Notes under the pieces: generated by a model
Database searches by the model: none
Seen by the model: the letters and a program-made list of their open reading frames with translations, nothing else
Told to the model about the DNA's origin: nothing
In this document: one piece after another, positions 37,783 through 51,664 of the stretch
Layout of the letters: each line of letters starts with the position of its first letter
Position numbering within the stretch: position 1 is the stretch's first letter
DNA from: Polyodon spathula
Lineage: Eukaryota > Chordata > Actinopteri > Acipenseriformes > Polyodontidae
DNA: 64,000 bases
NCBI RefSeq assembly: GCF_017654505.1
Contig: NC_054553.1
Coordinates: 6,427,118-6,491,117 of the forward strand
Direction: 5' to 3'
Made by a program: the position numbers and the translations under genes

Positions 37783-38036
37783 CCTATAGATCTCCAATCT
37801 GTGAATTAGTTTGCTCATAAAGAGACAAAAAAAAATAAATCCTAAATCCGCTGACTCCTCCAGTCTGTGAGATTAACAAAGGCGTTTTGCTGCGTCTTCC
37901 AGTGACTGACTTTGACTTGTCCCTCAGAGCCTCACAGAGCTGCCTCTGGCAGCTGGGCTCAGCGCACAGTCTTTCTGAGGCTTCATTTCATCCTCTCGCA
38001 CGTCCTCACAAAGAGCTATTCATCTCACTGGAGATA

Positions 38037-38055
38037 ATCCTCCCCCTGGTGGCCA
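38037..38055 (-). promoter_or_regulatory. CTCF-like motif, partial
   Basis: The minus-strand reading is TGGCCACCAGGGGGAGGAT. The first 14 positions match the CTCF consensus exactly, but the usual C after the G-run is A and the last bases diverge. It has the same orientation as the site at 30384, about 7.65 kb away. Confidence 0.45.
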
Positions 38056-38949
38056 GATGGTAGGAAGCTTTAGGGCCCCAGAACACTCACTCTAGAAAAC
38101 AGTGGTACAAATCGTACAAGCTGAAATAATAAGGAAAACATCTTTATCTAAAGCTGCATATTACATTAACTGAATTAGCATGTTGCTGTTTTTGAACCCA
38201 AATTCAATTACTGCATTATCAACTTCTGCCTATTGCAAGGTTACCTTTCGTTCTCGCTCGCAGCCTGCTAGACTTCATCCACACAGAACCCTGTCAGTGC
38301 AGTGTTGCAATGCCACTCTCGTCTTCTCAAAAACAAATGTTAATTATCCGCAGTGTAATGCACTTTAGAGAACTCGGATTAGGAACATTTTCTAGTGAGG
38401 TGTTTGAAAGTGTAATTTGAACAGTGGTTTCTAATATCAACATGGCACTAATTGTGTTCTTGAACACCGCACCAATATGTGCTGGTTGACCCAAGTTTGC
38501 ATTATCGTTAACACAATAAGCTGAGGAGACGTTTAAACAGGCTCTTGTCCTGTTTGACTAGAGATTGAAATGAGTTAGAATATAAAAGAGCTCATTTAAA
38601 AAAAAAAAAATTAAAAAAATAAAAGAAAGCACACACTCACATTTTGTACGATTGCAAAAAAATGTCCCCCTTTTGAAATCCTTTTTATGTTTTTCATTTG
38701 TAATTTCATACAAACTTTTTTTTTGCCATAGATATTCTCATTTCTGAGAGCAAAATAGCAGATGTTATACTGGTATCTAAATCCAATACTAATATTATTA
38801 TTACAACTAGTTTGATCAGACTTTATTAGATACAGATTTGCTTAAATCAGGGGGTTTATTATGGTTTTAATCTACAAGGGCCGATACTGATGTGGTATGT
38901 TAACTAACTGGACTGAACATATACAACATTTTGTGAATTATAACTGAAC

Positions 38950-39071
38950 AAAAAATGAAATGTGGACTGGCTGCTTGAAGTGCTTGGAAAAAGTGCATCT
39001 GGGCTCAGCGAAGGGCTCCAAAGGCCTGGAAGGCCGTATTTGGCCCCTGGGCCTAAGTTTGGATACCTCTG
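38950..39071 (-). mobile_element. Possible hAT-type terminal fragment
   Basis: On the minus strand the fragment begins at 39071 with CAGAGGTATCCAAACTTAGG, followed by a GGCCC-rich segment. This matches the general style of vertebrate hAT ends (CAGNGGTNTCCAAACT then GGGCC). The partner terminus was not found. The minus-strand frame crossing it is not transposase-like. Confidence 0.35.
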
Positions 39072-39440
39072 ACCTATGAGCTATAGCCTGGCGCCAATTC
39101 AGACACTGAGCTTTGATGTGGGATTTTAAAATAGTATTCCCTGGCACAGCATTGCAGTGCTGCAGCCACAAGAACAAGGCATCTTGTTTATGAGCTCATA
39201 AAACGAAACTCTAGAGGCCAGTGTGTACACTGTAGATGAATCTGAAGGCGCTAATCCCTCGGACTATGTGTTTTAAAGCAATGGTTTAAGAGCTAAAAAA
39301 AAAAAAAATGTCCCCTTCTCTGTCAACCTTCTGAATGGAAAAGGAGATGTGATTTACTATGTGCATTATTTCACGGGTGGATCCATTAAAAATGTCAAAA
39401 TATTGTTTACTTTAACGGTATGTTTCGTATCAGGTATCCC

Positions 39441-39488
39441 CCCCTTCATGACAGTCTTGACCCGCCCCTTCATGAAAGTCTGGCTCCG
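39441..39488. repeat. 24-bp tandem duplication
   Basis: Two adjacent 24-bp copies beginning CCCCTTCATGA and ending CCG, about 20 of 24 bases identical, followed by CCCCTGAAT. Such GGGGCGGAGCC-type sequence is common at transposon ends, but none can be assigned. Confidence 0.7.
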
Positions 39489-40905
39489 CCCCTGAATTTA
39501 GGGCAGCAGTGGTCACTGGCAGTTCTTAAAAGCGAGTAAGGTAGGGTAACCATTTGGCTCCAGTTTCAGCAGGTCAGATTGTTTTTTAAAGGAAGTGAGG
39601 TACCATCTTATATTACTATACATTGCCATTTCTGATACTAAAGACAGCATTTTAACATTTACAATTGCATTGGTAAGGCTGAGTTCAGAATGATTTATTG
39701 TCATTTTACTATTTTTTGTTCGATATCCAACTAGAAAACACTTAAGCGGAGTGTATTTTTGGGGTGGACATGGTTCTGCACAAATAGATTTCAAGTACTC
39801 CCCCTCGGTACCCAAATAGCCCACTACTTATTTACTGCAAGATGTATATTGTACCACAGGAATTACATAAGGAAATTCAATAACCCGCAAGTAGCTTTAT
39901 TTTGCATGTAATTGGACTAGAGTTTAAGTGCTAGAATATTTGAATATGTTTTTATTCAGAACTTGGTTCTGTGGCACACACAGGTGAATTGTAAGCCCAT
40001 TCTAACTGTTGGTTTGTTTTTAAATAATAGTGCGGGATACTAAACAGCTGAGAAGTTGACCCTATTCACAGTTGAACCACCTTTTCTGTAAGCACTGCTG
40101 AGATTAGCCCTAAATGGGATACCATTCTTTTCAATGGTTTCTCTTTGTTTGCTCTTCAGCAATGTAATTGCATTCCACACAAGCCCTCGTTCTAAATTCA
40201 ATTTATTGGATAATTACGGGATAAAATTTCCATTAAAATAAAAAATGATAATATATTAAAAAAAAAAAAAAAAAAAAAATCTGTTAGGCAAACAGGAAAT
40301 GTACTTTGTCTCCCAGTAAAACAAAACCAATAAACACAGCCAAGTTCTCTAGTACCGGGGCTGTTTCTTTTTGAAGCAAATTAGCAATACTGTAATCCAT
40401 GAGCAGGGAAGATAAATCGCAACACTTGTGTGTAACAGCCAAAGAGGTGCTTTATATGCTTAGCATCTGCATGAAAGTGGCAGACTTTGATAGAATCTTT
40501 TCTTTGGAAACCGGCAAGATCAAAGCCGGGCCTCCTTCTATCAATATCTGTTTAATTATAATTAAGCTTGTTTCTTGGTGTGTTAATCAACAGATCCATG
40601 CAATAAAATTGTAAGTATTTAATCGCTTAGAAGACGGAGTGGAGGAACCATCAAAGAGGCTGCTTTGAGTGGATCTAAACTGTCGCTTCTCTTCTGAAAT
40701 GAACCACCATCCAGATAACACAAGAGAGCCTTACTGTAGTCCAGATTTAGTATAAAGAATGCTATTGGATTCTATAGCAGCGGCCAAATCATCACAGTTT
40801 CTAAATGACATTTGTCTGCTGGAACCTGCAGCTACAGTCCCAACTCTCAGTTGAAAGGGATACAAATGTATTTATTTTTTAAAACTCCTGTTCTTCTTCT
40901 TCATG

Positions 40906-40963
40906 TTATTTATCTTCAGGGGTTTAAATAAACATTATTTATCTTCAGGGGTTTAAATAAACA
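40906..40963. repeat. 29-bp perfect tandem duplication
   Basis: Two identical 29-bp copies (40906-40934 and 40935-40963) beginning TTATTTATCTTCAGGGG, followed by the first few bases of a third. Identity of the copies suggests a recent slippage event. Confidence 0.9.
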
Positions 40964-41354
40964 TTATTTTGATTGGTTCCTAGGTACCTAGCCGTACTTG
41001 CCCTGGCAGTAAAGAAAGAAGAAAAATCAACCACAGAAAATACAGAGTAAGAATATTTGAAATTTGATTGAAATATGGCCGTACATGGAAGAAATCTGCT
41101 GTGCCCAATTATTGCCTTGTGTTTCTCATAGAGTACACCATCAATCAATTTACATAACCTTAAGTGTCCTAAAACATTCAATTAACAGATAATAAAGTTG
41201 GTGTTACTGGTAAACCCATACCCTAATATTACTAATAAATTAACAGTTTATCTTTAATTACCGCAGTATGACTGGAATAACAAATTCCTGCTGCTGGTAC
41301 ACTTTGGTAATATAAGTCATCATGTTGTGTGCAGGATGTCTGTTATTGTATAAG

Positions 41355-41530
41355 CAGGGATGGAAATAAGACTCCTATTGCATAGCAGTTTCGCCCATTA
41401 CAGGTTTTACTATGAGTTTGATTAGCTGCAGTGTATAGGTAACAAGTTCAGGTGTGTCTGATTTTAAACTCATAGTAAAACCAGGAATGGTTCAAACTGC
41501 TATGCAATAGGAGTCTTATTTCCATCCCTG
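41355..41530. mobile_element. Foldback MITE-like element with 37-bp perfect terminal inverted repeats
   Basis: A 176-bp non-coding element. The first 37 bases (41355-41391, starting CAGGGATGGAAATAAGACTC) are the exact reverse complement of the last 37 (41494-41530). A second exact inverted pair of 17 bp (41403-41419 and 41466-41482) sits inside, so most of the element folds into one long hairpin with a loop of about 46 bases. It is flanked by direct TATAAG copies at 41349-41354 and 41531-41536, a likely target duplication. CAGGG...CCCTG ends suggest the hAT group, but hAT normally makes 8-bp duplications, so the family is unsure. There is no coding capacity, so it would have been moved by a transposase supplied elsewhere. 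Confidence 0.9.
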
Positions 41531-41536
41531 TATAAG

Positions 41537-44619
<3,083 letters not shown>

Positions 44620-44691
44620 GGGGGTGTAGCTCAGTGGTAAAGCCCACGCTTTGCATGTATGAGGACCCGGGTTCAATCCCCGGCATCTCCA
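44620..44691 (+). tRNA. tRNA-Ala (anticodon TGC), possibly decayed
   Basis: A 72-base cloverleaf can be drawn. The acceptor stem GGGGGTG pairs with CATCTCC and has discriminator A, including the G3-U70 wobble that marks alanine tRNAs. The T-arm is perfect (CCGGG/CCCGG, loop TTCAATC). The anticodon loop is TTTGCAT with TGC at 44652-44654. Two stem positions are broken: C13-A22 in the D-stem and C29-A41 in the anticodon stem. Box A (TAGCTCAGTGG) and box B (GGTTCAATCCC) are intact. No run of four T follows, so RNA polymerase III termination would be poor and transcription could read into the SINE 46 bp downstream. It may be a functional gene copy, a pseudogene or a retroposed tRNA. Confidence 0.8.
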
Positions 44692-44737
44692 GGTGGTCTT
44701 TCTTTGCCCCACCCTTCCATCAAATCAAACTTACAAA

Positions 44738-44977
44738 GGCAGTGTGGTCCAGTGGTTAAAGTCCAGGGGTTGTAATCAGAAGGTCACCAGTTCAAATACC
44801 ACCTCTGCCACTGACTGACTCACTGTGTGTGACACTGAACAAGTCACTTAACTTCCTTGTGCTTCATATGAGATGTTAAATAAATATTAAATCCTATTGT
44901 AAGTGACTGCATATAACACACAGTTCACAGTTTACCTCTGTAAAATGCTTTGTGATGGTGGTCCACTATGAAAGGTG

Positions 44978-45010
<33 letters not shown>
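44738..45010 (+). mobile_element. MIR/CORE-type tRNA-derived SINE with L2-like tail
   Basis: The head is tRNA-derived: GGCAGTGTGG at 44738, box A TGGTCCAGTGG at 44745-44755, box B GTTCAAATACC at 44790-44800, then CTCTGCCACTGACTGACT. The middle (about 44825-44865) carries GTGTGACACTGAACAAGTCA followed by CTTAACTTCCTTGTGC, the MIR/CORE-SINE core pattern. The 3' part (about 44940-44981) reads TGCTTTGTGATGGTGGTCCA ... GAAAGGTGCTATA, a stem-loop tail of the kind used by L2-clade LINEs, and it passes into a TA microsatellite. The SINE would have depended on an L2-type reverse transcriptase in trans. It is near full length and moderately diverged. Confidence 0.85.
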
Positions 45011-45012
<2 letters not shown>

Positions 45013-45720
45013 CAATTTGGCTATCATCCTGAATTAGAGATTTAAACAAGGTTAATCATGTGCTGAGACATGTGATCCCTTCAACATTATAAAGCTGTAG
45101 GAGCAGCACAATTGCAAACCGGGGAATGGGGAAAGTCAAAGATTTAACAACACTTGAAAGAGGTGTGATGGTTGTTGACATTGAGAAGATGTCACAGTAA
45201 TGCTTGGAGAATAACTGGGGTTTTCAGGATGAATCTAGACATCTTCTCCCTGTCTGCCGTCCTGACCCAATGAAGCCTGAATCGTGCTTGTAACCCCGTC
45301 AGTGATTTTACTTCCCAGCTTAGCATCAGCTACCCTGTCAAATGTATATTGTGTAAGAACAGAAGCAGGGAAAAAAAGAATCCTGCCGAGGGTCTGTCCA
45401 GAGCAAAGAGACGCAGTTTGTCGGCAACTTCTCTCTGTGCTCCCATGTAAAAACTGAACAGATGCATTTAAAATGCTTCCAATTGGACATATTTCAGTCC
45501 AGGCTCTTCCAAAACCTTGTCACTCAGATTCCCACAAAGCTTTTGAAATCCCGGTGAAATAAGACCCTAATTGAAACCCTAGTCACTCTGTGTGGTATTA
45601 CAGAATTAATGCAAGACTCATTACTCCGCTAAACCAATTTACTCAAAGCCACGAGAATTAAATGCCGCACACCGATCCTCAGTAAACATGGGGCCAGGAT
45701 AAAAACTGGGTTTGTTTTTC
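45011..45720. other. Non-coding stretch
   Basis: Nothing is recognisable. Confidence 0.4.
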
Positions 45721-45747
45721 TTTTTTTTTTTTTTTTTTTTTTTTTTT
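45721..45747. repeat. Poly-T run
   Basis: A run of 27 T; further T-rich runs lie at 45952-45980. No retrotransposon body is recognisable on the minus strand next to it. Confidence 0.95.
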
Positions 45748-47134
45748 GTGGTGTCGAACAACGCAGCTCCCAGATTGGCAGGAGGTCCACTACTTTTGTG
45801 TTGTTTGGATTCCTTCCAGTGTCCCCTGCATGAAAGCAATCTGCTCATTTGCATATCAAAGACAAGGACTGAACTGGCCTTATTGGTCTCTGAGGGAAAG
45901 AGAAAAATATAAGACACTGTCAACAGAGGCTCCCAGAAAACAAAGAGATTTTTTTTTTCTCCTTTTATTTTTTTTTTTTTTAGTCTTTATTATTTTTGAA
46001 CTCTGGAGCTCGGGCGCTGACCATGAATTTAATCTGTTGAAAAAAGAATGCCCTGCACACATTTTAGTTGGCTCAAGGCTTTCCCTGCTTATTTATATTT
46101 ATTTTTTGGTTGTTGTTTGTTGTTGTTTTCTGAGGCAGGAAGAAAGAATATGGGACAGAGCTATAAGAGCAAGTGACAAGAGTGAACATTTGAGAATACA
46201 GTTGAAAATATCATCTCTTATACCTATTTAGTGTGATCTGTTATCAGCATTTGGCAGAAAAGGCAATAATACATCTTTTTATTTTCTTTAGCTTCCTGGG
46301 GAATGTAAATAAACTGGACTAACAACTTTTGCTTCCAAATAGGTGTTTCTAATAGCATTTGTGGTATTGCCGAATAGCATATTGCTACTGATCATTTGAA
46401 TGTTTCTATTAAAGGGAAAGTCAAATCTGTATTTTGCATGAGAATGGTATCGTTATATCAGCTAAGTCATCAATATCAGACCATTGGCAAGCCCAGTATT
46501 TTGGTGGAGATGGGTCTTTGGTCTTTGAAAAAGTCTTGGGATTTTTAATAGTTGATATTGATACATTAGCTAAAGTAACAAACACTATGTTTGCCCCTCG
46601 AACACAGACACAGCATTGTCCCCTTAAAGGTGGGTAAAGAGAAAAGACAGCAAAGCAGACAAACAACCAGAAAGGAGAGGGAGACTTACCTCTTCATGGC
46701 AGTTTAAATTATTTCATTGAGGCTTCTATAATAACTGTGATACTACTCAGAAGAAAACCTTGGACCATTAATAGAGAACAGTATAGCCAGCAAATTGCAC
46801 AGCACAGCCTTGACCCTCACAGAACTATTGCCACTGCCGAAACACCAAGCTGAATGTACTTTTCTTTTCTTGAAGGAGAGCGCTACAGTATATATTTAAG
46901 TGTCGTAATTAAATCTGTCCCCTCATTGTGCATTCCAGCATCTTATATTTCTGCTGGTGTTGAATAATCAGTGGTGTAGAAAAGGTTAATTAAAACCCTA
47001 AACAAACAGATGTGAAATTGAGTGTATTTAATCACCAGCTCAAACTCATTAGCCTAGCACTCCTGCTTTGAATGTCGTGCTTGCTTTCAAATCGAGAGTG
47101 TGGGGGTGTTTGTATCACACAGAATTTTGCCTGA
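45748..47134. other. Non-coding stretch
   Basis: Open frames on both strands (161 codons plus at 45746-46231, and overlapping frames at 46421-46666) have no domain. The part at 45820-45880 includes the octamer-like TCATTTGCATAT. The part at 47000-47100 is complex and repeat-free. There is no defensible exon. Confidence 0.35.
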
Positions 47135-47167
47135 ATATATATATATATTATATATATATATATATAT

Positions 47168-47246
<79 letters not shown>
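47135..47246. repeat. Compound (AT)n-(GA)n microsatellite
   Basis: AT tract at 47135-47185, then about 30 GA units to 47246. Confidence 0.97.
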
Positions 47247-47250
<4 letters not shown>

Positions 47251-48494
47251 ATGTTTTTGTCATTATGTATTTTTCCAGTTTACCTGCTTTCTAGGTAATA
47301 ATTAATTCTGCTGATCATGTGACTAAATGGATGTCATTGGTTAACACCTAAAACACCAATGTGTCTACGTGCTCCCAACTAAACTCAATACTTAATATTT
47401 GTTGGTTTTAGAACCTTGTCTGACATGACAGGGGCAGCTATGATGGTAGAGTGGCACCACATTGGTAGCATTTTATATCTTGACAAACCACATGGTGTCA
47501 TATGAAACAAAGGACCAATACACACTCCACCACAGCGCCACCAGTACTGGTGTGTTTCTATTATTATTACTTGTTCCAAATCCATTAGCAGTGTCGTGGA
47601 CTGTCATTGGTTTCTTCAGTGTAATAAACTGGTATTACAATGATATACCAATAGGAACCACAGTCTTGTTCCATTATTCAATGTCAATAGACCTTGAAAG
47701 TCACCACATTAATAAGGACACATTTTGGAAATTGCAGCACCTAAAACTTTTCCTGTGAACAATTTGGGGGAGTGAGGTGGCCTTGCTCTGGGGATGTGAT
47801 AGATACGGTATATAAAGAGTGTAGATCTGTGTGCTTTGTGTGCTTTCATGCAATGCCATGCAGTACGTGTCTGTGTACCCTCATGTTAATCCCTTCTGAG
47901 GTTGGCCACTTACAACACTTCAGGATTTAAGACTAACAATCATTAGCAACCTCACAATTTGCTTTCTAGCAAAATTAGCAGCTGGGAACCATTTTCGTGT
48001 GTCTTCTCTTTCTAAAATAGTGTTTAGGATTGCTGAAGTAATTTGGCCTCTTAATTCTTTAATGTGTTTCAGATGAGTCGCTGTTTCTCTTCCTTTTTGG
48101 ACTGTCAGTGCAAGCTGCTCCTGCCAACAGGCAAAGCCTCCTGAGATGCTAACAATAGATATATGCATGCTTCACTTCATCCTAATTTATTGTGGGAGCG
48201 CCTATATTTTATCTTTGGAAGCCAGCCCTGGGAGAATGATGGGCCGGTTCTGGGAGAGAATTAAATTGGTACTAATGCTGTCCAACAGCATGCTGTGCTG
48301 ATTGTACCACAAATGTGCAATGCGTCAAAAAAGAGAAGGACCGTTAGTGTTGGACGTACCACTGGTGGATTAATACAATTAATCATAACCTACCTGGCAG
48401 GAGATACTCCCACTTTCCCTTTCATTAATACAAATGTGCCTTTTTTTCTTTCCTCTTCACTATTAATCTTATTTTGAATGTATTTGCTGGCATG

Positions 48495-48495
<1 letters not shown>
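47247..48495. other. Non-coding stretch
   Basis: No exon or RNA is recognised. Confidence 0.4.

Positions 48496-48571
<76 letters not shown>
48496..48571. repeat. (CT)n microsatellite
   Basis: An uninterrupted CT tract of about 38 units, complementary to the GA tract about 1.25 kb to the left. Confidence 0.97.
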
Positions 48572-48574
<3 letters not shown>

Positions 48575-51271
48575 CCCATGGTGCCCGTGTATGCTGGTGT
48601 CACAGGGGGTCAGACACAGCACCGCTGCATGCTGTGCTTTCTGTACGCTTGTTCAGTTGGTGTGTTGCCCATTTCCTCACCAGCAGGAGCTATAGGACAC
48701 AGCCGGCATAACTCCAGGAATGATTTCTCTAAGACAGAGCCAGATTGAGATGTCACAAATCGTTTTGTTTTTGGGGAAAGGAGGTTGTCTTGCTTACGTT
48801 TAGTTTTGCAACTAGGCGTCACAGAGGCTCACAGAGGTAGACTAGGGAGTACAGGACAAGGAGTTTTACTGATATCACTGATATTTGTATTAAAATTAAA
48901 TAAAACTAGAACTAGATGGATTAATGGATTAGTCACCATGAATTTTATTTCACAAGACTTAATTAAACATTACTTGATGGCCCTGGTGCCCTATTCTGAG
49001 CTCACATTTATATTATATTCCTAGCACATGTATGTTTGTAGTTACAGCTGAAGGATTTTCTGAAGAATCTACACTATTATTTTGTTTCTTGTGTTTGTTG
49101 TTAACATTGCATCCTTATTGTTGTTGCATCATTATTGTTGAATTTAATTTATGTGTAAAAACTCTGCACTACGTCGTTCTCAACAGAAAATAATTTGTGA
49201 TCACATTGTAAAAGGAACGGGTTTGTGATGCAGACTGTTCTCACTGAGCAGTGAATTATGAGTTTTTGGCATCAGAACAGTCAATTATTATTTAATTTTG
49301 TATAGGAAGCCATAACCTTTTGTTCATAAAATGAATCTCTAAAAGATTAAACTATTACTGTACAATTTTTCATATATTATTCTCCAGAAATAATCACAAG
49401 ACAATTTAACGTTGGATAAGCCCAAACACATTGCTAACTGATCTTCTCACTTTGTGTAAGACAAATAGTAGGAGAAGAAAACACAAAAACACAGTCTTCT
49501 ATCAGCAACATTTTCTGTACGTTGTGCATTTGTAAATTGTTTCTTTTTAAATTATTTGATTATTAGTTCATAATTATACAAATTGTTCACCAGGATAAAA
49601 GTGTAGAGTTGTTCATCTAATTTTCTGTAGTTTAGTGTAGCAGCTGGCATGGTTTCAACATGCTGATCACACAATCCATTCATAATAGCCTATCATCAGG
49701 GAAATCTAATTGTGCACCCCCCTCCTTCCCCCTTGAAGAAGAAAGCAATTAAATACATAAGATGCAAACTGATTGTGGGAAAATACATAGACCAGGGAGA
49801 CATGCAACACTAAAAACCACAACAGGAACACAAATTGAAGCCCCCACCCCACCAAACATGATGTCATTAAACACATACAAGCTAACAATCCTAACGTAAT
49901 GGAAGTCTGAGCAGGTCTTGCTTCACCAAGCTAAAGTGTTGTGCTAGCGGCATTCTCATTATGGGATGCTAGGGCTCTAACCCTCCCTGAACCCAATGGG
50001 AACACCACATCCAGAACCTCAATGACTATAAACCTTCATTGTGTGCAGTATGGGTTGTACCTATATACACTATGTGAATGAGTGTATATAAAAAAAACAA
50101 CCATGTCATTCCGCTTAGGGTGGCTAAACGATCCAAGCAATGAATAATGGGTGTAAATGACACCTCTTAAATTGTTAGACAAGCACATTAGGGACAGTTT
50201 ACACCTGTCCATCATAAAACAAAATGACCTAAAATATAGCACCTTAAAAACCTGCACAAGATTGTTGAGGGTTTTCAAAGAAAATTGAAACAGGGGATTG
50301 TTGACATACAAGAATAAACCTTTACATCTGGTAAGCATAACAGAAAATCGTTTCTTTGAAAATAATATTTTTAAGAAAGAAAATACGAAATAAATAATTT
50401 TCATCAACCCCCTTGGTAACTTTGCACCTCAGTCATTTTGTTGTTTACCATGCATGGCTATTGCTGTTTATATTCCATGATTTATTGAGATTTACCTTGT
50501 TTTTCCTTGGGTTTTCCTTACAAAGATCACCAGTGCTTAAACACTCTTTAATGTTTTACTACTCTTTACTATGCTTTCCCATGGTGTTCTCCAATTTATA
50601 ATAGCTACTTCCCTAAAAACAAAATATAATCCATGGTAGGTTTGTATTAAGTGGTTAGGTGTGATGATAACCTGGTATAAACAGTGTCTAATCAGTGATC
50701 TAAATGTAATGTCCTATGTAATGACGATTTCCTCCTGAATTCATACATCATAAATATCAATGTAGGATCAATTTCACACGAATAACCCAAACCCCAAAAA
50801 ACGGTTGCATAACTTGAGCGGAACCTGATTTTTAAAGGGACTTCGAATGGAAATGTCTGTATCCTTCGACTTGAGTGCACCATTCTAAAATGCATTAATC
50901 ATGAACAAGTGCTTTCTAAAGGGTGACTCAGTAACATTCAAAAGTAAGTATATAGAGCCTAACATTAAGTTAATGGTCTTCTTTAGTTCCTTGTTCAGAA
51001 CAAAGCCACATAGTGCTGTATAGTGAGGCTTCCATTTCTCTCAGGGTTTAAAACTGAAGCTTCCATTACAATCAGATTTAACTGCACAGAAAAAGCAGAG
51101 GCACCAAGTATTTCAAGCTTTTGAAGGGGGCTTAGAGGGGCGGGGGGGTGCAGGACCCCCACTGCAGCCTCTCGGCTTGATTAGTGGAGCCCGCCACTCC
51201 TGTCACACCAAGAAGAAAGTGCACCAGCTCTAGCCTGCAGCGTTCTCATCTCTCCTCGTCTTTTCCCAAGG
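48572..51271. other. Non-coding stretch
   Basis: No exon is recognised. The 123-codon minus frame at 50036-50407 is rich in Phe and Leu because of AT-rich DNA and has no domain. A G-rich patch lies at 51124-51150. Confidence 0.4.

Positions 51272-51664
<393 letters not shown>

Larger units (their letters stand above)
37783..41354. other. Non-coding stretch with a CTCF-like site and small repeats
   Basis: The part at 37860-38100 is GC-richer and complex and holds the second CTCF-like motif. A-runs lie at 38600-38612 and 40258-40279. A possible hAT end, a 24-bp duplication and a 29-bp duplication are listed separately. No exon is recognised. Confidence 0.4.

Noticed and set aside
45746..46231. 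161-codon plus-strand frame
   Set aside because: It begins next to poly-T and crosses more T-rich runs; its Phe and Leu strings are compositional.
50036..50407. 123-codon minus-strand frame
   Set aside because: Phe/Leu/Tyr-rich product of AT-rich DNA with no motif.
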